From Sinomonas mesophila (GTDB lineage Bacteria > Actinomycetota > Actinomycetes > Actinomycetales > Micrococcaceae), in assembly GCF_001999765.1 (NCBI RefSeq), contig NZ_KV908322.1:124001-188000 (forward strand): a stretch of DNA of 64,000 nt, written 5' to 3'. Made by a program: the position numbers and the translations under genes. A model generated the notes under the pieces. That model did no database searches, had not been told where the DNA came from, and saw only the letters and a program-made list of their open reading frames with translations. Positions 9,998-21,000 of this stretch are shown here, one piece after another. How positions within the stretch are numbered: the first letter of the stretch is position 1; each line of letters opens with the position of its first letter.

Positions 9998-10426
9998 ATG
10001 GGCACGATCGGCATCCGCCGGGTGTACGACCCCTCGCCGAAGGGGACGTACCGAATCCTCGTCGACAGGGTCTGGCCCCGCGGGCTCAGCAAGGACGCCG
10101 CCGCCGTCGACCTCTGGCTCAAGGAGGTCGCCCCGTCGACCGAGCTCAGGACGTGGTTCGGCCATGACGCCGAGCGCTTTGAAGAGTTCGCGCGCCGGTA
10201 CCGGGACGAGCTCGAGGACTCGGAGGCCTTCACGGAGCTCGCCGCCGCCGTGAAGGACCACGCGAAGGTGGAGCTCGTCTACTCGGCGCGGGACGAGGAG
10301 CACAACCAGGCGATCGTCCTACGGGACCTCATCCGGCGGCCCGGAGCCGCCCGTGCCACCACGCCGTCCCGCGGCGCGTCCGCGGCGCGGGGGAGCGCGG
10401 CGCCGGAGCCGGGAAGCGCGCCATGA
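9998..10426 (+). CDS. DUF488 family protein (YeaO-like)
   Basis: Small cytosolic protein of unknown biochemical role, 142 residues. The family pattern is clear: IRRVYDPSP, ILVDRVWPRGLSK, WFGHD and a final VELVYSARDEEHNQA region. The last 40 or so residues are a low-complexity Ala/Pro/Arg tail and overlap the 3' end of the convergent gene by 98 bp. The start is supported by the conserved N-terminus and by a -10 element that predicts a leaderless mRNA. Confidence 0.85.
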   Translation: MGTIGIRRVYDPSPKGTYRILVDRVWPRGLSKDAAAVDLWLKEVAPSTELRTWFGHDAERFEEFARRYRDELEDSEAFTELAAAVKDHAKVELVYSARDEEHNQAIVLRDLIRRPGAARATTPSRGASAARGSAAPEPGSAP

Positions 10427-10859
10427 CCGAGAACCCATCAGGGCACATCCCCGCCCGGAGCGAGCCGCCGGCGCGCGCGGCGTGCTGCTCGAGGGCCGCG
10501 ATGTCTGCCCCCGCCGAGAGCAGCTGGCTGAGGGCCGTCTCCCCGGGGGTGTCTGTGAGGCGGAGCTCGAGGCCGCCGCGCGACCAGTGGAGCTCGAGCA
10601 CGACGGGTGCGGCCGCGTCGGCGTGGGCGGCCGCGTTGGCGAGCCCGTAGAGGATCACACGGAAGGCGGCCTCCTCTCGTGCGGCGCCCAGGGGCACGGG
10701 CGTCCCGGTCTGGGTGATCTGCAGCCGCAGGCCCAGGCGGCGCCCCGCGCCGACGAGGCCCTCCGCATGGGCGAGGCTCGGGCCTGCCGGCCTGGACGGC
10801 GGGCGCGCGCCGTCGACTGCCTGGCGGGTCCGGTTCCAGTGGCTGGGCAAGGCGGACAT
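10329..10859 (-). CDS. Histidine-kinase-like ATPase domain protein, degenerate
   Basis: 176 residues. The central part (about 60-140) resembles the HATPase domain of NarL-type sensor kinases: an N-box-like EAAFRVILYGLANAAAHADA followed by VVLELHW and a weak G-box (LTDTPGE). No transmembrane region, phospho-acceptor histidine or DHp domain is present, and the glycine-rich ATP lid looks eroded. ATG 10859 is chosen because AGGAGG lies 5 nt upstream; longer versions would run into the divergent T-box leader. It could be a stand-alone regulator or a kinase remnant. No partner response regulator is adjacent. Confidence 0.55.
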   Translation of the reverse strand: MSALPSHWNRTRQAVDGARPPSRPAGPSLAHAEGLVGAGRRLGLRLQITQTGTPVPLGAAREEAAFRVILYGLANAAAHADAAAPVVLELHWSRGGLELRLTDTPGETALSQLLSAGADIAALEQHAARAGGSLRAGMCPDGFSVMARFPAPAPRSPAPRTRRGTAWWHGRLRAAG

Positions 10860-10991
10860 GGATGCCTCCTCGAGGGCGATAATTGCATGCCGACCCCAGC
10901 AGTATCGGCAGCGCAGGCCAATAAGTCCAGTCGCTAGATAAATAGAGGCCGCGTGTCTCCCTGCGCTTCGACACGTGCGGGCGGCGCGCCG

Positions 10992-11227
10992 TAGACTAGA
11001 CCCCAAAGCGTCGACCCGGCCATCACCGGCGAGCTTCCGGAAGAACGGCAGGCGGCCCTCGCGGCGGCAGGCCCAGTAGAACCGGACGGGCAGGCCCGTC
11101 ACAGCCACAATGAGAGGCCCACTGCGCAGGCATGCCGGCGGCGGGCAAGTGAGGTGGTACCGCGGTGCTGCCCGGCAGATCCGGGCGGAGGCCGTCCTCG
11201 CATCGTCAGCAGCGAGCCAGGATCCGA
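10992..11227 (+). promoter_or_regulatory. T-box riboswitch leader of ileS, with promoter
   Basis: Senses uncharged tRNA-Ile. A TAGACT -10 at 10992-10997 puts the transcript start near 11004. A short stem I carries an ATC codon (11022-11024) as likely specifier; AGAAC motifs and paired purine-rich segments follow. The T-box core GAGGTGGTACCGCG spans 11151-11164 and is followed by the TGCCCGG/CCGGGCG hairpin. No terminator with a U-tract is seen and the start codon is near, so control is probably translational, as in other actinobacterial ileS leaders. Confidence 0.85.
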
Positions 11228-14200
11228 GTGAGCGTGTACCCCAAGGCCACCACCGCAGCGGACGCAGTCAGCAGCGAGAGCACCCCCAGCCGGACGCAGA
11301 CCGGCGCCGTGCGCTTCCCCGAGGTGGAGGAGCGCATCCTGAAGTACTGGGACGAGGATGGCACGTTCCAGGCCTCCATCGACGCCCGGGACGCCGGCCG
11401 CAACGGCGACAACGAGTTCGTCTTCTACGACGGCCCGCCCTTCGCGAACGGCCTGCCCCACTACGGCCACCTGCTCACGGGCTACGCGAAGGACCTCGTC
11501 GCCCGCTACCAGACCCAGCGTGGCCGCCGCGTCGAGCGCCGCTTCGGCTGGGACACGCATGGGCTGCCCGCCGAGCTCGAGGCCATGAAGCAGCTCGGCA
11601 TGAGCGACAAGGCGCACATCGACCGGATGGGCATCGACAAGTTCAACGACGCATGCCGCGCCTCTGTCCTGAAGTACACCCACGAGTGGGAGGCGTACGT
11701 CAAGCGCCAGGCCCGATGGGTCGACTTCGAGAACGACTACAAGACGCTCAACGTCGAGTACATGGAGAGCGTGATCTGGGCGTTCAAGACGCTCTATGAC
11801 AAGGGCCTGACGTACAACGGCTACCGCGTCCTGCCGTACTGCTGGAAGGACGAGACGCCCCTGTCCAACCATGAGCTGCGCATGGACGAGGATGTCTACA
11901 AGGACCGCCAGGACCAGACCGTCACCGTCACCTTCCCGCTCCGCGCGGGCGAGTCCGAGCTCTCCCGCGAGCTCGAGGGCGTGCTCGCCCTCGCCTGGAC
12001 GACGACGCCCTGGACCCTTCCCACGAACCTCGCCCTCGCCGTCGGACCCGAGGTGCGCTACGCCGTCGTGCCCGTGGGGCCGAACGGGGTGAAGGTCGCT
12101 GGCGAGGGCGCGTTCGACGGCGCGCGGTTCCTCCTCGCCGAGGACCTGCTCGGCTCCTACGCCAAGGATCTGGGGTATGACGACGGCGCTGCCGCCCTCT
12201 CCGCCGTCGAGCGCACCCTCGCCGGGGATGAGCTCGAGGGCCTCCGCTACGAGCCGCTCTGGGACTACTACGCGGACACGGAGACATGGGGCACGCAGAA
12301 CGCGTGGCAGATCCTCGTCGCTGACTACGTCACGACGACCGACGGCACCGGCATTGTCCACCAGGCCCCGGCCTACGGCGAGGACGACCAGAAGGTCTGC
12401 GAGGCCGCCGGCATCCACGTGATCCTGTCCGTGGACGAGGGCGCCCGCTTCCTGCCCATGTTCGCGTCGTCGGCCAACGGGGCTGCGCCCCTGAAGGACA
12501 TCGCCGGCCTGCAGGTCTTCGAGGCCAACAAGCCGATCACGCGCGTGCTCCGCGAGCAGGGCCGCCTCGTCAAGCAGGCCAGCTACGATCACAGCTACCC
12601 GCACTGCTGGCGCTGCCGCAACCCGCTGATCTACCGCGCGGTCTCGAGCTGGTTCGTCGAGGTCACCAAGATCAAGGACCGCATGATCGAGCTCAACGAG
12701 CAGATCACCTGGATCCCCGGCAACGTCAAGCACGGCCAGTTCGGCAAGTGGCTCGAGAACGCCCGCGACTGGTCGATCAGCCGCAACCGCTACTGGGGCT
12801 CGCCCATCCCGGTGTGGGTCTCGGACGATCCGAACTACCCGCGCACCGACGTGTACGGCTCGCTCGCCGAGATCGAGCGCGACTTCGGCCGGGTGCCGCT
12901 CAATCACGACGGCGAGCCGGACCTGCACCGGCCGTTCATCGACGAGCTGACGCGCCCCAACCCGGACGACCCGCGCAGCCCCGAGGAGGGGCAGTCCACC
13001 ATGCGGCGCGTCCCCGATGTGCTGGACGTCTGGTTCGACTCCGGTTCGATGCCGTACGCCCAGGTGCACTACCCGCACGAGAACCAGGACTGGTTCGAGA
13101 CGCACAACCCGGGCGACTTCATCGTCGAGTACATCGGGCAGACCCGCGGCTGGTTCTACACGCTGCACATCCTCGCCACGGCGCTCTTCGACCGGCCGGC
13201 GTTCCGGAACGTCATCAGCCACGGGATCGTGCTCGGCTCCGACGGGCAGAAGATGTCCAAGAGCCTGCAGAACTACCCGGACGTCTCCGAGGTCCTCGAC
13301 CGCGACGGCTCGGACGCCATGCGCTGGTTCCTCATGTCGAGCCCGATCCTGCGGGGCGGCAACCTCATCGTCACCGAGCAGGGCATCCGCGACGGCGTGC
13401 GCCAGGTGATCCTCCCGCTGTGGAACGTGTACAGCTTCTTCACGCTCTATGCCAACGCTGCGAAGGCAGCGAACCCATCAAACACAGCGGAGTCGGGCTA
13501 CGAGGCGAGCCTGCGCTATGACAGCTACTCCGAGCCGCTCGACCGCTACCTCCTCGCCCAGACCGGGCGCCTCGTGGAGGCCATGCAGGAGAACCTCGAC
13601 GCGTACGACATCTCGAGCGCGTGCGACGCCCTGCGCGACTACCTCGACATGCTCACGAACTGGTACGTGCGCCGGTCACGCCAGCGCTTCTTCGACGAGG
13701 ACAGGGACGCCTTCGACGCGCTCTACACCGCGCTCGAGGCCGTGTGCCGCGCCTCGGCGTCGCTCCTGCCGCTCGTCACCGAGGAGATCTGGCGCGGCCT
13801 CACGGGCGGGCGCTCCGTCCACCTCGCCGACTGGCCCGACGCGGGCCTCTTCGCCGACGACGCGGCGCTCGTGGCCCAGATGGACCGCACCCAGGCCGTG
13901 TGCTCGGCCGGGTCGTCGCTGCGCAAGGCCGGGAAGCTGCGGGTGCGCCTGCCGCTCAAGGCGCTCACCGTCGTCGTGCCCGGCGCCGCCTCGCTGGCCG
14001 GAAGCGAGGCCGTCATCGCAGACGAGCTCAACCTCAAGTCCGTCCGGCTGCTCGACGCGGCCGAGGCGAGCGAGGAGGAGTTCGGCATCGAGCGCAAGCT
14101 CGTCGTCAACGCCCGCGCCGCCGGCCCGCGCCTCGGCAAGGGCGTCCAGCAGGCGATCAAGGGGTCGAAGAGCGGCGACTGGTCGGTCTCGGACACCGGC

Positions 14201-14620
14201 ACCGTGACGGCAGGCGGGCTCGGGCTCGAGCCGCACGAGTACACGCTCGAGACGGTCGTGGACCCCGCGAAGGCCGGCGCCTCCGCGGCGGTGGCCATGC
14301 TCCCGGGCGGCGGCTTCGTGGTCCTCGACACCGAGGTCACCCCGGAGCTCGAGGCCGAGGGCATCGCCCGCGACCTCGTCCGCACCGTCCAGCAGGCCCG
14401 CAAGGACGCCGACCTCAACGTGAGCGACCGCATCCGCACGACCATCACCGCCCGCGCCGAGGTGCTGGCCGCCGCGCGCGCCCACGAGGGGCTCGTGGCC
14501 GGGGAGACCCTGAGCGTCGAGCTCGTGCTCGTCGAGGCCGACGCCGAGCCCTCCGCCGTCGTCGCGGTCGTCGCCTCCGCACAGTCCGAAGCCCAGCCGG
14601 CAGGGGAGGGGGTCCTGTGA
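11228..14620 (+). CDS. ileS: Isoleucine-tRNA ligase
   Basis: Charges tRNA-Ile. 1130 residues, a long class I enzyme with the HIGH-type motif PHYGH in [12 protein letters not shown], an editing domain, KMSKS in [13 protein letters not shown], and a full anticodon-binding and C-terminal domain. Its length and motifs fit the eukaryote-like IleRS subgroup common in actinobacteria. The start is GTG 11228 or GTG 11234; AGGA at 11219-11222 fits both. The upstream T-box couples its expression to tRNA-Ile charging. The stop overlaps the folC start by 4 bp (GTGA), so folC and the next gene share the transcript. Confidence 0.96.
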   Translation: MSVYPKATTAADAVSSESTPSRTQTGAVRFPEVEERILKYWDEDGTFQASIDARDAGRNGDNEFVFYDGPPFANGLPHYGHLLTGYAKDLVARYQTQRGRRVERRFGWDTHGLPAELEAMKQLGMSDKAHIDRMGIDKFNDACRASVLKYTHEWEAYVKRQARWVDFENDYKTLNVEYMESVIWAFKTLYDKGLTYNGYRVLPYCWKDETPLSNHELRMDEDVYKDRQDQTVTVTFPLRAGESELSRELEGVLALAWTTTPWTLPTNLALAVGPEVRYAVVPVGPNGVKVAGEGAFDGARFLLAEDLLGSYAKDLGYDDGAAALSAVERTLAGDELEGLRYEPLWDYYADTETWGTQNAWQILVADYVTTTDGTGIVHQAPAYGEDDQKVCEAAGIHVILSVDEGARFLPMFASSANGAAPLKDIAGLQVFEANKPITRVLREQGRLVKQASYDHSYPHCWRCRNPLIYRAVSSWFVEVTKIKDRMIELNEQITWIPGNVKHGQFGKWLENARDWSISRNRYWGSPIPVWVSDDPNYPRTDVYGSLAEIERDFGRVPLNHDGEPDLHRPFIDELTRPNPDDPRSPEEGQSTMRRVPDVLDVWFDSGSMPYAQVHYPHENQDWFETHNPGDFIVEYIGQTRGWFYTLHILATALFDRPAFRNVISHGIVLGSDGQKMSKSLQNYPDVSEVLDRDGSDAMRWFLMSSPILRGGNLIVTEQGIRDGVRQVILPLWNVYSFFTLYANAAKAANPSNTAESGYEASLRYDSYSEPLDRYLLAQTGRLVEAMQENLDAYDISSACDALRDYLDMLTNWYVRRSRQRFFDEDRDAFDALYTALEAVCRASASLLPLVTEEIWRGLTGGRSVHLADWPDAGLFADDAALVAQMDRTQAVCSAGSSLRKAGKLRVRLPLKALTVVVPGAASLAGSEAVIADELNLKSVRLLDAAEASEEEFGIERKLVVNARAAGPRLGKGVQQAIKGSKSGDWSVSDTGTVTAGGLGLEPHEYTLETVVDPAKAGASAAVAMLPGGGFVVLDTEVTPELEAEGIARDLVRTVQQARKDADLNVSDRIRTTITARAEVLAAARAHEGLVAGETLSVELVLVEADAEPSAVVAVVASAQSEAQPAGEGVL

Positions 14621-15990
14621 GCGGCGGCCTGCCCGAGCTGGCAACGGTCGAGGAGGTCTACGCCGAGCTCCTCGGCCGCGCCCCCGAGAACAAGATGGAG
14701 CCCAGGCTCGCGCCGCTCTTCCGCGCCATGGACGTCCTCGGCGAGCCCAACCGGGCGTTCCCGATCGTCCACGTCACCGGGACGAACGGCAAGACGTCCA
14801 CGGCCCGCATGATCGAGGCCGGGCTCCGGGCCCACGGGCTGCGCACGGGCCGCTACACGAGCCCGCACCTCGTGCGCGTGACCGAGCGGATCAGCATCGA
14901 CGGCGAGCCCGTGCCCGATGCGACCTTCGTGCGGATCTGGAACGAGATCGCGCCCTACCTCGGGATCGTCGACGCCGAGCTCGAGGCCGCCGGGCAGCCG
15001 CGGCTGACGTACTTCGAGTGCGTGACGATCCTCGGCTTCGCCATCTTCGCCGACGAGCCCGTCGACGTCGCCGTGATCGAGGTCGGGCTCGGCGGGATCA
15101 CCGACGCGACGAACGTCGGCGACGGCGCCGTCTCGGTGGTCACCCCGATCTCCCTCGACCACACCGACCTGCTCGGGGACACCGAGGCGGACATCGCCGC
15201 GGAGAAGGCAGGCATCATCAAGCCCGGTGGCTTCCTCGTGAGCGCTGCCCAGCCCGCGGACGCGGCCCAGGTGCTGCTCGAGAAAGCCCGTGAGGTCGGT
15301 GCCGCCTACCGGTTCGAGGGCGTCGAATTCGGCGTCGAGTCCCGCTCGCTCGCCGTCGGCGGGCAGCTCGTGACCGTCCAGGGGCTCGCGGGCCGCTACG
15401 AGGACATCGCCGTTCCCCTGCACGGCGCACACCAGGCGCAGAACGCCGCAGTCGCGATCGCGGCCCTCGAGGCGTTCTTCGGCGGGGGCGAGCGCGAGCT
15501 CGACACCGGCCTGCTGCGCGAGGCCTTCGCGGACGTGACCTCGCCGGGCCGGCTCGAGGTCATCCGCACCGCGCCGACCATCGTCCTCGACGCCGCGCAC
15601 AACCCCGACGGCATCCGGGCCAGCTCGGCCGCCCTGTCCGAGGCCTTCGACTTCTCGGTGCTCGTCGTGGTCCTCGGCGTGCTCCGTGAGAAGGACGCCG
15701 AGGAGATCCTGCGGACCCTCCAGGAGGAGCTCGCCGAGCTGCCGGTCGAGTACTGCTTCACGCAGTCCGCCTCCCCGCGCGCGATCCCTGCCGAGGAGCT
15801 TGCCGAGCTCGCGATAGACCTCGGCTTCGGGGAGGACGCCGTGCACGTCGAGTCGAAGCTCGACGACGCCATCGAGTATGCGGTCGAGCGCGCCGACGCC
15901 GTGGGCGACTTCGGCGGCGGGGTGCTCGTCACCGGCTCGATCACCGTCGTCGGCGAGGCCCGACTCCTGCTCGGGAAGGGGGCCGTGTGA
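14617..15990 (+). CDS. folC: Folylpolyglutamate synthase / dihydrofolate synthase
   Basis: Adds glutamate to dihydropteroate or folates with ATP. Mur-ligase-like enzyme, 457 residues. The P-loop is [10 protein letters not shown] (about residues 51-60), followed by [11 protein letters not shown], the VGLGG(I)TDATN motif, and the SLDHTDLLG and KAGIIKPG blocks. The GTG start at 14617 overlaps the ileS stop. Translational coupling to ileS places folate polyglutamylation under the T-box transcript. Confidence 0.94.
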   Translation: MSGGLPELATVEEVYAELLGRAPENKMEPRLAPLFRAMDVLGEPNRAFPIVHVTGTNGKTSTARMIEAGLRAHGLRTGRYTSPHLVRVTERISIDGEPVPDATFVRIWNEIAPYLGIVDAELEAAGQPRLTYFECVTILGFAIFADEPVDVAVIEVGLGGITDATNVGDGAVSVVTPISLDHTDLLGDTEADIAAEKAGIIKPGGFLVSAAQPADAAQVLLEKAREVGAAYRFEGVEFGVESRSLAVGGQLVTVQGLAGRYEDIAVPLHGAHQAQNAAVAIAALEAFFGGGERELDTGLLREAFADVTSPGRLEVIRTAPTIVLDAAHNPDGIRASSAALSEAFDFSVLVVVLGVLREKDAEEILRTLQEELAELPVEYCFTQSASPRAIPAEELAELAIDLGFGEDAVHVESKLDDAIEYAVERADAVGDFGGGVLVTGSITVVGEARLLLGKGAV

Positions 15991-16454
15991 TGGCCCGCCT
16001 GACCAAGGCGCAGCGCGAGTGGCGCCCCGGCATGCCGAAGAAGCGGCGCAGCGTCAAAGTCATGTTCGCGTCCCTGACGCTCGTGACCGAGGCGTTCGTG
16101 GTGTTCTTCGCGACCCTCGTCGTGTTCGGGCTGCGCGGCCGGGAGCTCGGCGCGCCCCTCGTCCTCACCGGCGGGTTCGGCCTCGTCGTCGTCTTCGTCC
16201 TCGCGTGCGCCGTCGTTGCGCGGCCGTGGGGCGTCTGGGTCGGGTGGGCGCTCCAAGCGGTGCTTGTGGCCCTCGGCTTCCTGGAGCCCATGATGTTCGC
16301 CGTCGGCGCGGTCCTCGCGCTCACGTGGTGGTACGGCATCAGGACGGGTGCCCGGATCGACCGTGAGAGTGCCCAGCGCGAGCGCGAGCAGGCCGAATGG
16401 GAGAAGGCCCACCCCGAGGAGGCCGGGGGCGCAGGCGCCCCGGACGGCCAGTAG
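15990..16454 (+). CDS. DUF4233 membrane protein
   Basis: 154 residues with a basic N-terminus, four hydrophobic segments (about residues 25-135) and a charged, Glu/Ala-rich tail. This matches the actinobacterial DUF4233 family usually found directly after folC; function unknown. The ATG at 15990 overlaps the folC stop by one base (TGATG); GTG 15987 is an alternative. Part of the ileS-folC transcript. Confidence 0.8.
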   Translation: MARLTKAQREWRPGMPKKRRSVKVMFASLTLVTEAFVVFFATLVVFGLRGRELGAPLVLTGGFGLVVVFVLACAVVARPWGVWVGWALQAVLVALGFLEPMMFAVGAVLALTWWYGIRTGARIDRESAQREREQAEWEKAHPEEAGGAGAPDGQ

Positions 16455-16489
16455 CGCCCCCGGCGGCCGGCCGGACCCCGTCCGATCAG

Positions 16490-16495
16490 TAGACT
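16490..16495 (+). promoter_or_regulatory. -10 element of ndk
   Basis: TAGACT, 36 bp before the ndk start. No clear -35 box. The same hexamer precedes ileS, rplU, obg and proA in this window. Confidence 0.5.
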
Positions 16496-16531
16496 GGCAG
16501 GCAAACGAGAGTCCCCGACCCAGGAGCATCT

Positions 16532-16951
16532 GTGAGCACTGAACGCACCCTTGTCCTCGTCAAGCCGGACGGCGTCGCCCGCGGGCTGACCGGAGAGATC
16601 CTGGCCCGCGTCGAGGCCAAGGGCTACCACCTCGCCGACATCAAGCAGCTGGTCCCGAGCCGGGACCTGCTGGCCGAGCACTATGCAGAGCACGAGGGCA
16701 AGCCGTTCTACGAGCCGCTCCTCGAGTTCATGGCCGGCGGTCCCGTCGTCGCCGCCGTGTTCGAGGGCCACCGCGTCATCGAGGGCTTCCGCTCGCTCGC
16801 CGGCGCCACCGACCCGACGACGGCCGCCCCCGGCACGATCCGCGGCGACTTCGGCCGCGACTGGGGCCTCAAGGTCCAGCAGAACCTCGTCCACGGCTCC
16901 GACTCGCCCGAGTCGGCCGAGCGCGAGATCAAGATCTGGTTCGGCGCCTGA
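16532..16951 (+). CDS. ndk: Nucleoside diphosphate kinase
   Basis: Balances nucleoside triphosphates by phosphate transfer through a phosphohistidine. 139 residues. TLVLVKPDGVARGL is the N-terminal signature, and the active-site histidine is in NLVHGSDSPESAEREI near residue 117. GTG start at 16532; AGGAGC lies just upstream. A strong bidirectional terminator follows. Confidence 0.96.
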   Translation: MSTERTLVLVKPDGVARGLTGEILARVEAKGYHLADIKQLVPSRDLLAEHYAEHEGKPFYEPLLEFMAGGPVVAAVFEGHRVIEGFRSLAGATDPTTAAPGTIRGDFGRDWGLKVQQNLVHGSDSPESAEREIKIWFGA

Positions 16952-16983
16952 TCCACTGAGCCCACGGCGCAGCTGCGCCCACG

Positions 16984-17021
16984 GCGAAGGGCCCTCCCGC
17001 GGCTGCGGGAGGGCCCTTCGC
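16984..17021. terminator. Bidirectional terminator between ndk and the VKOR gene
   Basis: A 17-bp stem (core GAAGGGCCCTCCCGC / GCGGGAGGGCCCTTC) with loop GGCT. It lies between the convergent 3' ends of ndk and the VKOR gene and can serve both. Confidence 0.8.
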
Positions 17022-17064
17022 GCGTCAGGGCCGGGACCGGAGCCGGCCCGGCTGAATCCTCCAG

Positions 17065-17694
17065 CTACATCGTCGAGGGCACGAACATGTGGATGAACCG
17101 GAAGAAGATCGACGCCGCGACGCCCACGTACAGGACGGCGACGATGACCCAGCCCCAGTCAGCGAGGACCCTTGCGACGGCGGGGGGCGCCGGGATGACT
17201 CCCTGGACGACGTTGCGGGCGGTCGTCCAGACGAACATCGGGATCATCATGGCCCACACGACCATGCAGAGCGGGCACAGGATCCCGATCGAGTACAGGG
17301 CCTGGCTCCAGAGCCACACCACGAACGCGAAGCCCAGCGTCACACCGGTCTGGAGGCCGATCCAGTACCCGCGCCCGACGTGGGCACCCGCGAGCAGGCC
17401 CACCGCGGTCGTGATCGTCACGGCGAAGGCGACGATGCCGATGAACATGTTGGGGAAGCCGAAGACTGAGCTCTGCCACGTCTCCATGACGTCGCCGCAC
17501 GAGACCCACGGGTTGACGTCGCAGACCGTCACGTGGCCCGGGTTCTCGAGCTTCTCGAGCTTCTCGAGGACGAGGGCGCCCGAGGCGAGCCAGCCGACGA
17601 CGCTCGTGACAAGCAGCAGCCATGCGAACGGCCTCGTGCGGGCCATCGTGGGGCCCGCATCGGCGGCCGGCACGGTTGAGGTCTGGGTGAACAT
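17065..17694 (-). CDS. Vitamin K epoxide reductase family membrane protein
   Basis: Integral membrane thiol oxidoreductase that re-oxidises periplasmic-side DsbA-like proteins using a quinone. 209 residues with about five transmembrane segments. The loop cysteines Cys58 and Cys66 (VTVCDVNPWVSCG) and the active-site pair Cys140-Cys143 (CPLC) are intact. AGGAAGGA precedes the ATG at 17694. Its DsbA-type partner is not adjacent. Confidence 0.9.
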   Translation of the reverse strand: MFTQTSTVPAADAGPTMARTRPFAWLLLVTSVVGWLASGALVLEKLEKLENPGHVTVCDVNPWVSCGDVMETWQSSVFGFPNMFIGIVAFAVTITTAVGLLAGAHVGRGYWIGLQTGVTLGFAFVVWLWSQALYSIGILCPLCMVVWAMMIPMFVWTTARNVVQGVIPAPPAVARVLADWGWVIVAVLYVGVAASIFFRFIHMFVPSTM

Positions 17695-18097
17695 GGGGTG
17701 AGCGGTCCTTCCTCGCGTGATGTCGGCATTCTAGGACGGCAGGCTGGACACGGGCCGTACGGACCGGCCTCGCTTCGCCCCCCGCGTGGCGGGCGTGTGA
17801 GAGAATGCCAGTGGCCGGGCACTGTCCCACATGCAGTGGTCGGTCCGGTGTTCAGCGCGAAGACCGCCAGCCCCCTCGGGCCCCGCCGGATCAGTGATCC
17901 GCATGGGGCCGTCGGGGCCAGAGCGGCACCTGGCCGGCCCTGACGGTAGGCGGGTTGCACGCGGCACCGGCTCTGCGCGGCGAACCCCGCGCGGGCAACG
18001 GACTGACTTTCTGTCGGCGCCCGCGGGTGCCGGCTCGTGGTGCCGCCGCGAGCGCCGGATGTGGGGGCGACCGTGGCGGCCTTTGGAGTACGCACAG
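17695..18097 (+). promoter_or_regulatory. Upstream region and long leader of rne
   Basis: About 400 bp without a convincing gene. A GAGAAT element at 17798-17803 is a possible -10, which would leave a leader of about 290 nt rich in short G+C inverted segments. Long RNase E leaders are used for autoregulation in other bacteria; that role here is an inference. Confidence 0.35.
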
Positions 18098-21000
18098 ATG
18101 GATATCGAACAGCAGGCCGCCGAGACGGCCCCTGAAGCAGCCCCCGCGGAGGAGACGGAGAAGCCCCGCCGCAGGACAGCCCGGCGGCGGACCGCCGCCC
18201 CGACAACCGACGCCGCGACGACCCCCGCCGAGGTGAGGACGGCCGACGCCACCGAGGCGGTGAAGGCGTCCGACGCCGCCAGCGACGGCGCTCCCGCCGA
18301 GCCGCCCACCCCCGAGAAGCCCAAGCGAGCGCCCCGCAGCCGCAAGAAGGCGGCGCCTGTCGAGGAGTCTGCCTTCTCAGAGCCGGTTCCCGCCGAGCCG
18401 GTCCCCGATGACGCGGCTTCCGCCGAGGCGGCGGCGCGCGAGTCTGCCCCCGTGCGCTCGCGCCGCCGTGCGAGCGCCCGCGCCGCGGCAGCCCAGGCCG
18501 ACTCGAAGTCCGCCGCGGCGACGCCCGCCCCGGACGCGGAGGCGCGCGCCCAGCAGGCCGAGGCCACAGCCCCCGAGCCCACGGCGCCCTCGTTCCGTGC
18601 GAAGAGCTCCGTGCGGGCACGCCGCCGCGCCGCCACGTCGGCGCCTGCCGCCCCCGCCGCGGCCCCGACCGACACTGAGCTGGCTATGGCCGTGGGAGAC
18701 GCCGAGCGGGCTGCCGCCGAGTACACCGCTGCCGAGCGGGCTGCCGCTGAGCACGCCCCTGCCGAGCAGGCTGCCGCCGAGTACGCCGCTGCCGAGCAGG
18801 CGCCGGCCATCGAGCCGGCGCCGGCAGCAGCCATGGCCCCGACGGAGGCTGGGGTGCCCCAGGAGGCCCCCACCGCCGAGGAGGCCTCCCAAGAGCAGGA
18901 GCTCAGCGGGTTCGCGGCCCTCTTCAGCGATGCCGCTTCGCCGACCTCTCTCCTGTTCCAAGCACCGGACCTGAGCGCGGTCGTCCGGCCCGCCCCCGCC
19001 GAGGAGCCCGAGGGCGAGGAGGAGTCCGAGGAGGACGAGGAGGCGCTTCCCTCGCGCCGCCGCCGCCGCAGCCGCGGCCGCCGCGGGCGCTCCCGCGGCG
19101 GCGAGGAGACCGGAGAGGAGGCCGCCGGCGAAGGCGAGGACGAGGAGGCAGAGGGCGACGCCGACGAGGTCACGTCGCGCCGTCGCCGTCGCCGCCGCCG
19201 GGGCGAGGTCGACCTCGAGCTCACGGGCGGCGAGGACGGCGATCCGCTCAACACGGTCACGCGGGTGCGTGCGCCCCGCACCACCTCCGAAGGCACGTCC
19301 AGCCGCGTCCAGAGCGTCAAGGGCTCGACGCGCCTCGAGGCCAAGAAGCAGCGCCGCCGCGAGTCCCGCGAGTCCGGCCGGCGCCGTCACGTCATCACCG
19401 AGGCCGAGTTCCTCGCCCGGCGCGAGTCGGTCGACCGGCAGATGGTCGTGCGGCAGAAGGAGGACCGCATCCAGATCGCCGTCCTCGAGGACGGTGTGCT
19501 CGCCGAGCACTTCGTCTCGAAGACGCAGCAGGACTCCCTCATCGGCAACGTCTACCTCGGAAAGGTCCAGAACGTCCTGCCGTCCATGGAGGCTGCGTTC
19601 GTCGACATCGGCCGCGGCCGCAACGCCGTGCTCTACGCGGGCGAGGTCAACTGGGACGCGGCGGGCCTCGACGGCGCCCCGCGGCGCATCGAGAACGCGC
19701 TCAAGTCCGGCGACTCGGTGCTCGTCCAGGTCACGAAGGACCCGGTCGGGCACAAGGGCGCGCGCCTCACGAGCCAGATCTCCCTCCCGGGCCGCTATCT
19801 CGTGTACGTCCCGGGCGGGTCGATGACGGGCATCTCGCGCAAGCTCCCCGACGTCGAGCGCAACCGGCTCAAGCGGATCCTCAAGGACCGGCTCCCCGAG
19901 GACGCGGGCGTGATCGTGCGCACGGCGGCCGAGGGCGCGAGCGAGGAGGAGCTCACCCACGACATCAACCGCCTGCGGGCGCAGTGGGAGTCGATCCAGT
20001 CGCAGGCGTCCTCGACGAAGGTGCTCGCCCCCGAACTCCTCTACGGCGAGCCTGACCTGACCATCAAGGTGGTCCGGGACGTGTTCAACGAGGACTTCTC
20101 GAAGCTCATCGTGAGCGGCGACGAGGCGTGGGACACGATCGAGGCGTACGTGACCTACGTGGCCCCGGACCTGCTCGGCCGGCTCGAGAAGTACCAGGGC
20201 GAGGACGACGTCTTCGCGCAGTGGCGCATCGACGAGCAGATCCACAAGGCCCTCGACCGCAAGGTGTTCCTGCCCTCGGGCGGCTCCCTCGTGATCGACC
20301 GCACCGAGGCCATGACGGTGATCGACGTCAACACGGGCAAGTTCACGGGCTCGGGCGGCAACCTCGAGGAGACCGTCACCAAGAACAACCTCGAGGCCGC
20401 CGAGGAGATCGTCCGCCAGCTGCGCCTGCGCGACGTGGGCGGGATCATCGTCATCGACTTCATCGACATGGTCCTCGAGTCGAACCGCGACCTCGTGCTG
20501 CGCCGCCTCGTCGAGTGCCTCGGCCGCGACCGGACCAAGCACCAGGTCGCCGAGGTCACGTCCCTCGGGCTCGTGCAGATGACCCGCAAGCGCATGGGCA
20601 CGGGCCTGCTCGAAGTCTTCAGCGAGACCTGCGAGGTGTGCGCCGGCCGCGGCGTCATCACGTACGAGGAGCCGGTCGAGCGCGGCAGCCGTCCCTCGGT
20701 GGCGGCCGTGGAGCCGCAGCAGGCACGCGCCGATGCGAACGGCGGCGGCCGCAAGCGGCGCCGGCGCGGCGGCCAGGTCGCCGAGGCCCCGCCGGCACCG
20801 GCGGCCCCGGCCCCGGCCCCCGCGGACGAAGCCCAGCGGCAGGCCCGCGCGCAGGCGACCCGGGCGGCCCTCGCCGCCGTCGCCGCCGCGGCGCACGCGG
20901 CGCACCTGCACGACGACGAGGTGGCCGCCGCGCGCGCGGCCGCCGAGGCCCACGCAGCCGAGGCTCCGGCGTCGCAGCTGACCGCCTCGGCGCCCGCCGC

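Noticed and set aside
10860-11108. N-terminal extension of the kinase-like gene to 11108
   Set aside because: It would run through the T-box leader of ileS, and the internal ATG at 10859 has an AGGAGG site.
17831-18097. Upstream extension of rne
   Set aside because: No ribosome site, no conserved residues, and a clear GGAG-ATG start at 18098.
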